64,000 nucleotides of DNA, from the NCBI GenBank assembly GCA_900550865.1, contig URTM01000012.1, positions 1-64,000 on the forward strand, given 5' to 3'. Each line of letters starts with the position of its first letter. The stretch's first letter is position 1. The stretch comes from an uncultured Dorea sp. (GTDB lineage: Bacteria; Bacillota; Clostridia; Lachnospirales; Lachnospiraceae). Shown piece by piece: positions 1 through 10,177 of the stretch. Both the position numbers and the translations under genes were made by a program. The notes under the pieces were generated by a model. It was given only the letters and a program-made list of their open reading frames with translations. It searched no databases and was not told where the DNA came from.

Positions 1-84
1 TTTAATCTTTTTTTGACCAGCTTTCCAGCTGTTCAACCACCGTCTTTTGCCAAACGTTCGTTTGTCTCAAGCGACAGCTTACTA

Positions 85-113
85 AGAATAGCACAACCAA
101 TTGTGTTTGTCAA
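85..113 (-). promoter_or_regulatory. Proximal rRNA-type promoter (P2)
   Basis: On the minus strand a perfect -35 TTGACA (113-108) is followed after 17 nt by TATTCT (90-85). Just downstream lies the motif AGCTGTCGC-nn-GAGACAA (79-62), which is repeated after the upstream promoter P1. Tandem strong promoters with a shared initially transcribed motif are typical of rRNA operons. That a 16S gene lies beyond position 1 is inference, because no rRNA sequence is inside the window. Confidence 0.6.
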
Positions 114-322
114 CTGTTATTTTATTCTTTTTTTCAAAATTAATTTATATCAATTTTGAAACACCCGAAACAATTCACAGCGAATCATTTCTCTGATATA
201 TAACCATCTAATATGCACTCTTGCATTTCTGCTCATGCATATCTTCTATTTATATATCTTTAATACTGTCTTCTGCGTCGACTCTGTTGCCTCACGGACT
301 TGTCTCTCGCGACAGCTAGACT

Positions 323-352
323 AATATACCATAGCAGGATTCGAATTGTCAA
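323..352 (-). promoter_or_regulatory. Distal rRNA-type promoter (P1)
   Basis: The minus strand reads TTGACA (352-347), an 18-nt spacer and TATATT (328-323). It is followed by AGCTGTCGC-nn-GAGACAA (317-300), the same downstream motif as at P2 about 240 bp further on. The two boxes point the same way and no ORF lies between them, so both probably drive one stable-RNA operon located left of the window. Confidence 0.6.
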
Positions 353-360
353 CATTGTTT

Positions 361-605
361 TTATATTTTCTGCAATTTAGACAATTCTGATAATTCATTT
401 TCTTTTTTCTTCCATTTTTGTACCTATCCATTTCACACAACGCTTTTTCTTAATATATAATGATATACAAAGAACTCATCCTCGTTACCCTTCTCCTCTG
501 TCGTAATACACACAAAGAGCTCACTGCTAATACTAATCCCCTCTTTTCTTTATATTAGCAGTAAAATCTGCCACTGACATCTTCTTACGAATGTATGGCA
601 ATAAC
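361..605. other. Non-coding A+T-rich stretch with one hairpin
   Basis: No convincing gene lies here. The only clear structure is a perfect 10-bp inverted repeat, ACTGCTAATA at 523-532 against TATTAGCAGT at 553-562, with a 20-nt loop. No T-tract follows on either strand, so it is not a normal terminator and its role is unknown. The small plus-strand reading frame that begins around 595 runs through the next terminator and into the antisense of a real gene, so it was not called. Confidence 0.4.
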
Positions 606-644
606 CAAAAAAATGCTGACCCACCATCGGCAAGTCAGCATTTT
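606..644 (-). terminator. Rho-independent terminator of the zinc-ribbon gene
   Basis: AAAATGCTGAC (610-620) pairs with GTCAGCATTTT (634-644) around a 13-nt loop. On the minus strand it is followed by a run of T. It lies about 45 bp past the stop of the gene at 690-1103. Confidence 0.8.
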
Positions 645-689
645 ATCTTTACTTCAGATAATTCTTTGTTGGTATACTCCCTTAATTAA

Positions 690-1103
690 TTATCTCAGCA
701 GCATGAATGCAATTAATCCAGCTACTACAATGATAGCAATCGCAAGAATAATGATCGGTGCTTTTGACATCTTCTCTTCTTCCTCATCGATATCATCATA
801 ATATTCATCCTCTAATTCTTCTCTGCGCTGCGGCTTTGGAGCTGGTTTCTTTTTCTTCTTTCCATCTCCTACTGCAAGGAGTTCATCATACGCATCACGC
901 ATTTCCTGTTCGCGCTTTTCGCGTACTTCTTTTGGCGGTATATTCGAATACTTCTGCTCTTCAGGTTCCGGTTTTTCCGCTCTCTTTTGTACTTTGTGAG
1001 CACTCTGTGGAATTTTGAACTTCTTTTTGCAATTATAGCACAACAGATAATTCGGATCTTTTTTTCCTGGTCTTAATTCCTGACCACATATTGGACACTT
1101 CAT
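690..1103 (-). CDS. Zinc-ribbon protein with C-terminal membrane anchor, function unknown
   Basis: This is a 137-residue protein of unknown function. It opens with a short zinc ribbon (Cys3, Cys6, Cys22, Cys25) and continues with a lysine/glutamate-rich linker of about 85 residues containing a strongly acidic patch. It ends in a single hydrophobic helix (about 116-135) with almost nothing after it. The layout predicts a cytoplasmic protein tail-anchored in the membrane, with the ribbon facing the cytosol. It stands alone between its own promoter (1185-1213) and terminator (606-644). Many Firmicutes carry such zinc-ribbon membrane proteins without assigned roles. The call rests on composition and topology only. 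Confidence 0.7.
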   Translation of the reverse strand: MKCPICGQELRPGKKDPNYLLCYNCKKKFKIPQSAHKVQKRAEKPEPEEQKYSNIPPKEVREKREQEMRDAYDELLAVGDGKKKKKPAPKPQRREELEDEYYDDIDEEEEKMSKAPIIILAIAIIVVAGLIAFMLLR

Positions 1104-1184
1104 ATGAATCTGTCCCTCCCCATAGTGTATTATTTCAAACTGTGCTTTGTGCCTTTCGGCTTTGCATATTCTGCATACATTGAC

Positions 1185-1213
1185 ATTATACTACATCAAT
1201 TTGCAAATATCAA
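1185..1213 (-). promoter_or_regulatory. Sigma-A promoter of the zinc-ribbon gene
   Basis: Minus strand: TTGATA (1213-1208), a 17-nt spacer and a perfect TATAAT (1190-1185). The leader to the start codon at 1103 is about 75 nt and ends in a GGGAGG ribosome-binding site. Confidence 0.7.
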
Positions 1214-1226
1214 TTTTTTATCCAAA

Positions 1227-2507
1227 TTATTCAGATTGTTTTCCTAATGTCACTTCAACATCTTTTTTCTCGTATTCGCCATTCTTGTTCTGAGTCTGAA
1301 CCGTAATTTTTACTGTTTCTCCCGCTTTATAATATTGAAGCTGTTCCTGCAATGCATCCATTCCATCTACAGTTGTTCCTTCAATTCCGGTAATAACGGC
1401 TCCTTTTGTAATGCCGGCCTTTTCTGCACCACCACCGGAAATTACTTCTGATACATATACACCTGTCGGCATATTATACATCTGCGCACTGTCCGATGTT
1501 ACATCTACACCTTTGATTCCAATGTATCCTCTTTCGGATTCTGATACTTTTGTTTTTGTCTTCTGATTCATCAGATTGGTGATCAGATCACTTACATCTG
1601 ATACTGGGATTGCATATCCAATTCCTTCTACTGTCTCAGTTGCAATCTTAGCTGAATTGATTCCGATTACTTCTCCATTTGCATTCAGAAGAGCTCCGCC
1701 ACTGTTACCAGGATTGATAGCCGCATCTGTCTGAAGAAGTTTTCCATCATAGCTATCCATTGTACGGTCTTTTGCAGATACAATACCTGTCGTTACTGAC
1801 TGTCCGTATCCGAGAGCATTTCCAATCGCAATTACCTGGTCTCCTACCTGGGTCTGATCTGAATTTCCCAGTGTTGCTACAGCAATTTCATCCATTGTAG
1901 AATCCTTGATCTCACTTAACGGAACTGCCACAACTGCAAGATCCTTGTCCGAATCCGTACCTTTAATGTCAGCTTTTACGCTTTCTTCATCTATAAAGGT
2001 AACTGTCAGTGTGCTGCTTCCTTCTACTACATGGTTATTAGTTACGATCAGAAGCTCTGAATCGTTCTGTCCAATGATAATTCCTGAACCTGCACTTTCG
2101 CTTTCCTGTTTCTGTGTACCACCGAAGAAATTCTGTACTTCCTGTACGCTCATATTTGTAATAGAAACGATAGACGGCATTGCATTTTTTGCAACCTCCG
2201 TTACATTTGCTGTTCCTGTTGAACTGCTGCTTGAAGTTGTTAGTTTGGCATTGCTGGCCGTTGTTGTTTTAACAGTTTTATTTGTTGTCTGGGTCGTACC
2301 AAGAACCTTTCCTGCTACAATATTACTCGTCTGAAATGCTGCACTTGCAACCACTCCAAATACCAGACCTGTGCAGACCACCTTTGCCCATCTCGCTGCA
2401 CCTTTTCTGTTCTTTTTCTTTGGTTCCTTTTCCGGTTCCTCACTGCTTTCGTAATTTCCAGTATTCATATCCTGATCGGATGTATAATAATTATATTGAT
2501 TTTCCAT
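1227..2507 (-). CDS. HtrA/DegP-type trypsin-like serine protease with PDZ domain
   Basis: A 426-residue surface protease for envelope protein quality control. Residues 1-38 are a charged cytoplasmic tail and about 40-62 a membrane anchor. A Ser/Thr-rich linker follows to about 100, then a chymotrypsin-fold protease domain (about 105-315) with the full catalytic triad: His159 in TNNHVVEG, Asp189 in SDKDLAVV and Ser269 in NPGNSGGALL. A single PDZ domain fills about 325-425. One PDZ plus an N-terminal anchor matches the HtrA proteins of Gram-positive bacteria; family members usually degrade or refold misfolded exported proteins. It appears monocistronic. Which of htrA, htrB or yyxA it corresponds to cannot be decided from sequence alone. 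Confidence 0.93.
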   Translation of the reverse strand: MENQYNYYTSDQDMNTGNYESSEEPEKEPKKKNRKGAARWAKVVCTGLVFGVVASAAFQTSNIVAGKVLGTTQTTNKTVKTTTASNAKLTTSSSSSTGTANVTEVAKNAMPSIVSITNMSVQEVQNFFGGTQKQESESAGSGIIIGQNDSELLIVTNNHVVEGSSTLTVTFIDEESVKADIKGTDSDKDLAVVAVPLSEIKDSTMDEIAVATLGNSDQTQVGDQVIAIGNALGYGQSVTTGIVSAKDRTMDSYDGKLLQTDAAINPGNSGGALLNANGEVIGINSAKIATETVEGIGYAIPVSDVSDLITNLMNQKTKTKVSESERGYIGIKGVDVTSDSAQMYNMPTGVYVSEVISGGGAEKAGITKGAVITGIEGTTVDGMDALQEQLQYYKAGETVKITVQTQNKNGEYEKKDVEVTLGKQSE

Positions 2508-2585
2508 ATCTGATTGCCCCTTTCATATCTTATGCTTGTAGTTTACAGCTCAATTGTGTTTAATCTGTGATAAAATTAAGGAGAT

Positions 2586-3281
2586 TTATTGATATTCTTT
2601 CAAATTTTCCAATTTTGTCCCTATATCACTTTTGAACTGTTTCCACGCATCTTCATGCTCCACAAAATATTTCGGGCAGATTTTTCCGGTCACATCATAA
2701 TGACGTATAACATCATTTTCATCCAGATCAAACTTCAGACACAGCCATGCGCAAAGATCTACCATGGACTGATAGGTCTTTTGATTGAATTTTCCCGTCT
2801 CATCCGGATGGCAGCACTCAATCGATACTGTATCAATATTCCTGCTGTTTGAAGCATATGCCATCTCCCATGTCGGTACACACTGAACAATCTCGCCTTC
2901 CAGTCCAACTACAAAGTTACTGCTCGCCTTCGTAATATGACTGTCTTTCAATCCCTCAAAGTAATCCCTGTTATTCATGGCCGTTGCGCCGGGATTTGCT
3001 GTATAATGCACCACGATTCCTGTGATCTTATTCGTTGCAATTCCCGGCCTGGAATATTCATTCGGCGTTAACAGCTCTACATCTATATCCGGTTTTACCG
3101 AGTCTATGTAGTCACTTTTATTTTCTGTGTATTCTTTCGACTGCTCCTGTTTTTTCACAGCCGTCACTCCGCACAACACAACAGTTATTATAGCAAGAAT
3201 GACCAGACCTTTTTTAGAATGACTTATCGATTTTTTCTTTTTTCTTTTTCTGCTTTTTTTCATCTTGTATCTCTTTTTCAT
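2586..3281 (-). CDS. N-acetylmuramoyl-L-alanine amidase (Amidase_2 family), membrane anchored
   Basis: A 231-residue peptidoglycan hydrolase that should cut the amide bond between N-acetylmuramic acid and L-alanine. A very basic N-terminus (1-24) precedes one membrane helix (about 26-43). The catalytic domain (about 80-215) shows the expected zinc ligands His92 in IVVHYT, His194 in RHYDVTGK and Cys202 in CPKYF, plus Glu155 in the VSIE strand. The predicted location is the outer face of the membrane. It lacks the cell-wall-binding repeats common in autolysins, so it probably acts close to the membrane. It follows galM on the same strand, separated by about 80 bp. Confidence 0.88.
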   Translation of the reverse strand: MKKRYKMKKSRKRKKKKSISHSKKGLVILAIITVVLCGVTAVKKQEQSKEYTENKSDYIDSVKPDIDVELLTPNEYSRPGIATNKITGIVVHYTANPGATAMNNRDYFEGLKDSHITKASSNFVVGLEGEIVQCVPTWEMAYASNSRNIDTVSIECCHPDETGKFNQKTYQSMVDLCAWLCLKFDLDENDVIRHYDVTGKICPKYFVEHEDAWKQFKSDIGTKLENLKEYQ

Positions 3282-3364
3282 CTCTCCATATATAGTACAC
3301 TTTCACCTATCTTATCATTCATTTTTTAATGCCTTTTGAAGAGATTCTTATGTTTTAATGAAAA

Positions 3365-4393
3365 TCAACAGAATTTATATACCGTTGTTGTATCATAAAC
3401 TTCTCCGGCTTTTGTAATCGGAGATTCAAAATTATCTTTATGGATTGCATCCGGGAAATACTGCGTCTCGAAACATATGCCGTATCCTTTTTCATAGACA
3501 GCACCTTCTTTTCCTTTTGATCCCGCAAGGAAATTACCAGAATAGAACTGTATACCAGGAAGGTCCGTGTATACCTCCATCTTAATGCCTGTCTCCTCTG
3601 ATTCGGCAGATGCTACTTTTCTGAATCCGGTTCCATTTAACACCCAGTTATGATCATAGCCGCCTGCCAGCTTCAATGGTGTATAATCTTCTCCAATCTC
3701 TTTTGCAACAACTTTTTCTTTACGAAAATCCATCGGTGTTCCTTCTACCGGAATCACTGTTCCTGTCGGAATTAATTCTTCATCTGTTTCCGTAAATGCA
3801 TCTGCATCCAACCACACTTTTGTATTCCATGCACTTCCGGAAGCATGTCCCGATAAGTTAAAATAGCTGTGATTCGTCATGTTCAAAAGGGTATCCTGAT
3901 CCGTAACTGCATAATAATGGATCTTCAATTCATTTTCCTCTGTAACCGTGTAAGACACTTCTATCTTCACTTCTCCCGGGAATCCCTGATCTCCATCCGA
4001 ACTTACAAGCGCAAATACCACATGTGTATCATTCTCTTCTTTTACGCTCCACATTCTTTTATTATAGAAATCAATGCCGCCATGAAGTGTATTTTTACCA
4101 TTATCATTCTTTGTAAGTTCATATTTCTTTCCATTCAGTTCAAATTCTGCTGTTCCGATACGGTTTGCTACACGGCCAACGGTAGCGCCTATAGAATCTC
4201 CACCATTCTCGTAATCTTCAAGTGTCTCATATCCAAGTACAACATCCTGTGTCTTTCCATTCTTATCCGGCACATAAAGCTTCAGCAATGCAGCGCCAAA
4301 ATCAGATACAACCGCTTCCATTCCTTTGCTGTTTTTCAGTACATAGCAGCTTGCTTTTTCCCCGTTTTTTGTTGTTCCAAACTCTTTTTTCAT
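3365..4393 (-). CDS. galM: Aldose 1-epimerase (mutarotase)
   Basis: A 342-residue enzyme interconverting alpha and beta anomers of galactose or glucose, normally feeding the Leloir pathway. Substrate-binding and catalytic residues typical of GalM are visible: Arg74 in GRVANRI, His104 in TLHGG, catalytic acid His175 in TNHSYFNL and catalytic base Glu309 in FETQYFP. Length and motif order are normal for the family. The start is supported by AAGGAG about 10 nt upstream. No galK, galT or galE gene is next to it, so it is a stand-alone mutarotase here. Confidence 0.94.
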   Translation of the reverse strand: MKKEFGTTKNGEKASCYVLKNSKGMEAVVSDFGAALLKLYVPDKNGKTQDVVLGYETLEDYENGGDSIGATVGRVANRIGTAEFELNGKKYELTKNDNGKNTLHGGIDFYNKRMWSVKEENDTHVVFALVSSDGDQGFPGEVKIEVSYTVTEENELKIHYYAVTDQDTLLNMTNHSYFNLSGHASGSAWNTKVWLDADAFTETDEELIPTGTVIPVEGTPMDFRKEKVVAKEIGEDYTPLKLAGGYDHNWVLNGTGFRKVASAESEETGIKMEVYTDLPGIQFYSGNFLAGSKGKEGAVYEKGYGICFETQYFPDAIHKDNFESPITKAGEVYDTTTVYKFC

Positions 4394-4674
4394 GTCCAGG
4401 CATCTCCTTTTTCTTTATATTTTTTAATATTACTTGTGTATTTATTATTTGCATTTATATACCAAGTACATTATCTAAAGCTTATTATACTCTATATATT
4501 CACCCATGAAAACCATGATATGAAGAAATTTCAACACATTTTCTTAATATACAAATAAATTGCTTTCAAACGTATGCGGATCTGCGATACATGCCACCAC
4601 CAGCAGTTTTTCTTACATCTCCAGACATACATAGAACTTTCCACAGACAGATTCTCTTGCATACCTTTTGTATA
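4394..4674. other. Intergenic region, no gene seen
   Basis: About 280 bp between the galM start and the guaB terminator. It is A+T-rich and must hold the galM promoter, but I see no box pair strong enough to place it. A 62-codon minus-strand frame (4531-4719) overlaps the guaB stop and terminator, lacks a ribosome-binding site and resembles no family, so it was not called. Confidence 0.5.
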
Positions 4675-4706
4675 AAAAAGGGCGCCGTTTTCACGACGCC
4701 CTGATT
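4675..4706 (-). terminator. Rho-independent terminator of guaB
   Basis: GGGCGCCG and CACGACGCCC (within 4680-4702) form a G+C-rich hairpin. On the minus strand a T-run follows (the A-run at 4675-4679 on the plus strand). It begins within 10 bp of the guaB stop. Confidence 0.8.
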
Positions 4707-4711
4707 TTTCT

Positions 4712-6190
<1,479 letters not shown>

Positions 6191-6209
6191 TTATTCATAT
6201 TTAACAGCT

Positions 6210-6239
6210 ATCTTAGCGAATCACACCCACGTTTGTCAA
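6210..6239 (-). promoter_or_regulatory. Sigma-A promoter of guaB
   Basis: Minus strand: perfect TTGACA (6239-6234), an 18-nt spacer and TAAGAT (6215-6210). The leader to the guaB start is about 35-40 nt, too short for a purine riboswitch. Confidence 0.65.
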
Positions 6240-6301
6240 CATCTTTTGAAATGTTTTTATTTTAATACAAGCTTTTTTACTGTTTTCTGTAAATTTTCTG
6301 A

Positions 6302-6793
6302 TTACTTTCTGATTACTTTTCTAGGCGCCTTTACAAAAAAACCTTCTACAATTGTCTCGTTTGGTTCAAACAAAATTTTACATTTTTCTCCTTTGTTTGA
6401 AGCGATCAATGCATAGATTTCCGCATTTTCTTTTCCCGATGTGTAATCATATGTTTTGATTTTTTTATACTGCATTAATTCTACAGCCCCGGCCGGTGCC
6501 AGAAGTTCCATCTGATCTGCATCTACCGAAAACAGTCTTTTTCTTCTGGATTTGTTCATGATCTTGTCAATATCAAGATCTCCGTTCACAAATACATACT
6601 CATATTCCACGTTCAGATTGCGGAACATCAGCACATCAACCACGATCATTACAACCGGTAATATAATCCCCACCGGTATCACAAAAACCAAAAGCACTGA
6701 CAAAACAGTTAATGCGATCAGCCCCGCTTTCTTAAGTGTATCCTTTGAGTCCGCCTGCTTTTTTATCAGCTGCTCTGTGTAAAAATCATCCAT
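6302..6793 (-). CDS. Small membrane protein, possibly DUF6106 family
   Basis: A 163-residue protein of unknown function. I chose the start at 6793 (MDDFYTEQ) because GGAGG lies about 8 nt upstream; the open frame extends 16 codons further without such support. Two adjacent hydrophobic segments (about 22-65) are followed by a soluble C-terminal half with basic patches (KSRRKR). The order fits small Lachnospiraceae membrane proteins that I recall as DUF6106, a recollection I could not confirm by search. It lies between the groEL terminator and the guaB promoter and is probably transcribed alone. Confidence 0.7.
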   Translation of the reverse strand: MDDFYTEQLIKKQADSKDTLKKAGLIALTVLSVLLVFVIPVGIILPVVMIVVDVLMFRNLNVEYEYVFVNGDLDIDKIMNKSRRKRLFSVDADQMELLAPAGAVELMQYKKIKTYDYTSGKENAEIYALIASNKGEKCKILFEPNETIVEGFFVKAPRKVIRK

Positions 6794-6844
6794 TCTTTCT
6801 TTCCTCCAAGTCTGCTTTAAACTATGTCTATTGTAGCACACCTG

Positions 6845-6877
6845 AAGGTAAAAAGAAAACTCCTCTGACGAGGAGTT
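6845..6877 (-). terminator. Rho-independent terminator of groES-groEL
   Basis: AACTCCTC (6858-6865) pairs with GAGGAGTT (6870-6877) around a 4-nt loop. On the minus strand TTTTCTTTTT follows. It lies about 20 bp after the groEL stop. Confidence 0.85.
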
Positions 6878-6897
6878 CTCAAAAATTTAATATTCTG

Positions 6898-8526
<1,629 letters not shown>

Positions 8527-8559
8527 CTACCTCCTGAAATATATAAATTATTTACCCAA

Positions 8560-8844
8560 TTATTCACAGATGGCCAGAATGTCATCCTGTTTTACGATAA
8601 TGTACTCTTCGTCATCGATCTCAACATTTGTTCCTGCATATTTGGAATAAATTACCTGCTGACCTGCTGTAACGTGCATCTCAACTTCTTTGCCATTCAC
8701 CATTCCGCCTGGTCCTACAGCAATAACCTCTGCCTGCTGTGGTTTTTCTTTAGACTGTCCCGGGATCACAATTCCTGACTTTGTAGTCTCCTCTGCTACA
8801 CACTGTTTTAATACAACTCTGTCACCTAATGGTACTAACTTCAT
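8560..8844 (-). CDS. groES: Co-chaperonin GroES (Hsp10)
   Basis: A 94-residue lid subunit that caps the GroEL ring. It begins MKLVPLGDRVVLK, has the mobile loop (about 16-32, ETTKSGIVIP) and the YSKYAGT strand typical of GroES. The start is supported by AAGGAGG about 6 nt upstream. It is the first gene of the operon; the CIRCE operator at 8876-8902 lies in its leader. Confidence 0.97.
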   Translation of the reverse strand: MKLVPLGDRVVLKQCVAEETTKSGIVIPGQSKEKPQQAEVIAVGPGGMVNGKEVEMHVTAGQQVIYSKYAGTNVEIDDEEYIIVKQDDILAICE

Positions 8845-8875
8845 ATCTATTCCTCCTTAATTATTCTCTGTATTA

Positions 8876-8902
8876 TTAGCACTCAATAAAAGAGAGTGCT
8901 GA
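8876..8902 (-). promoter_or_regulatory. CIRCE operator for HrcA
   Basis: On the plus strand TTAGCACTC (8876-8884), a 9-nt spacer and GAGTGCTGA (8894-8902) match the CIRCE consensus (TTAGCACTC-N9-GAGTGCTAA) with one mismatch. HrcA binds this dyad in Firmicutes and represses groESL until heat shock. It lies between the -10 box and the groES ribosome-binding site. An extra half-site in the promoter spacer is described in the findings. Confidence 0.95.
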
Positions 8903-8916
8903 AAGATTCTAGATAT

Positions 8917-8945
8917 AAAATAGCACTCTCTTTTTGGTTTGTCAA
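8917..8945 (-). promoter_or_regulatory. Sigma-A promoter of groES-groEL
   Basis: Minus strand: perfect TTGACA (8945-8940), a 17-nt spacer and TATTTT (8922-8917). CIRCE lies immediately downstream, as expected for HrcA-controlled vegetative promoters. Confidence 0.75.
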
Positions 8946-8957
8946 CACACTTTCTAT

Positions 8958-9266
8958 TTAGTTTAGAACTTTTTTATAAAATCCATTTTGAATTTTCAGT
9001 TTCATGACTTTTCCGGCCTTATTCCAGTAACGTTCTTTCAGGATTCCTTTACAGATCACCGGATCATCCGGATCATCTATATTGCACTCATAAATGCCAT
9101 CCAGCGAATATGATGTAAGTTCCGCCTCTTCCGATATCAGATACAATGTCTCTTCTTCCTCATCATATGCTATAATCTTACACAAATATTCCGTTTCATC
9201 AAAAAAACTGTCCTCCAGGATCACGCGGTCCATTCTGAGTTTTGCTGTACATCCTTCATATTTCAC
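8958..9266 (-). CDS. Conserved small protein of unknown function
   Basis: A protein of about 102 residues, acidic in the middle and basic at the C-terminus, without membrane segments. I place the start at the GTG at 9266 because AAAGGAGG abuts the ATG at 9275 directly but lies 9 nt before this GTG. Alternating short hydrophobic and charged stretches (RVILEDSFFDE, TLYLISEEAEL, YECNIDD) suggest a small beta-rich, perhaps PilZ-like or SH3-like fold. That is only an impression from the pattern. It sits between the codY terminator and the groES promoter, so it may depend on read-through from codY. Confidence 0.55.
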   Translation of the reverse strand: MKYEGCTAKLRMDRVILEDSFFDETEYLCKIIAYDEEEETLYLISEEAELTSYSLDGIYECNIDDPDDPVICKGILKERYWNKAGKVMKLKIQNGFYKKVLN

Positions 9267-9292
9267 TATCCGCATCCTCCTTTATAGTATGA

Positions 9293-9320
9293 AAAGGGTA
9301 TCAGTTGCCCGATACCCTTT
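9293..9320 (-). terminator. Rho-independent terminator of codY
   Basis: A perfect 10-bp stem, AAAGGGTATC (9293-9302) against GATACCCTTT (9311-9320), with an 8-nt loop. On the minus strand the lower arm runs into CTTTTC, giving only a short T-tract, so some read-through into the 8958-9266 gene is plausible. Confidence 0.75.
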
Positions 9321-9330
9321 ATGATTCTTA

Positions 9331-10113
9331 TTATTTTGTACGTTCTGCTTTAATGCGGTCCAGTTCCGTAAATACATAATCATTGATTACTTTAATATAC
9401 GTTCCTTTCATTCCGGAAGAGCGGGATTCGATCACCCCTGCACTTTCGAATTTTCTCAGAGCATTCACGATTACCGATCTGGTGATTCCGACACGGTCTG
9501 CAATCTTACTTGCAACGAGAATTCCTTCCGCTCCATCCAGTTCATCAAATATATGAATGATCGCTTCCAGTTCCGAATACGACAGTGTACTGATCGCAGA
9601 CTGCACAATATGCTCTTTTCTGGTCTCTTCTGCACTTTCTTCATTCACTGATCTTAACATTTCCAGACCAACAACCGTCGTTCCGTATTCACTTAAAATG
9701 ATGTCATCAATCTCATAGACTTTATCTTTTTTATAGATAAACAATGTTCCGAGTCTTTCTCCCGCAATATCAATCGGCGTAATAATCGCCTGATAACCCT
9801 TGACAGCTTCCTCGGAAAAGCCAAGTGTCTGAAGATTTACATTTTCTTTCGTTGACAAGATACTAAGCAGCCGCTCATTCAGCATATCATCTACATGTTT
9901 TCCGATCTCTCTCTCGATCAATTCGGTAATGTAAGGCACACCTTCGCATTTGCTTCCGCCAAGCACTTTTCCTTTTTTACTGATCACCAACACATTCGAA
10001 TCCAGAATTTCTGTAAGGACTTCGCAGATATCATTGAAGACAACTTTGCTCGAACTATTGTTATGCAGTAATTTGTTGATTTTTCTGGTTTTATCCAACA
10101 ATTGTACGCCCAT
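9331..10113 (-). CDS. codY: Global regulator CodY (GTP/branched-chain amino acid sensor)
   Basis: A 260-residue DNA-binding repressor that senses GTP and branched-chain amino acids and controls nutrient-limitation genes in Firmicutes. The N-terminal GAF-type sensor domain spans about 1-155 (starting LLDKTRKIN). The C-terminal winged helix holds the hallmark ASKIADRVGITRSVIVNALR helix-turn-helix (201-220), followed by RKFESAGVIESRSSG. A GGAGG lies 7 nt before the ATG. It is the last gene of comM-dprA-topA-codY. Clustering of codY with topA is common in Firmicutes. Confidence 0.97.
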   Translation of the reverse strand: MGVQLLDKTRKINKLLHNNSSSKVVFNDICEVLTEILDSNVLVISKKGKVLGGSKCEGVPYITELIEREIGKHVDDMLNERLLSILSTKENVNLQTLGFSEEAVKGYQAIITPIDIAGERLGTLFIYKKDKVYEIDDIILSEYGTTVVGLEMLRSVNEESAEETRKEHIVQSAISTLSYSELEAIIHIFDELDGAEGILVASKIADRVGITRSVIVNALRKFESAGVIESRSSGMKGTYIKVINDYVFTELDRIKAERTK

Positions 10114-10177
10114 TTACATTCCTCCATCCTTATGAATGTATATTATCATACAATTCTGAAATATTCAACGAATTTCC

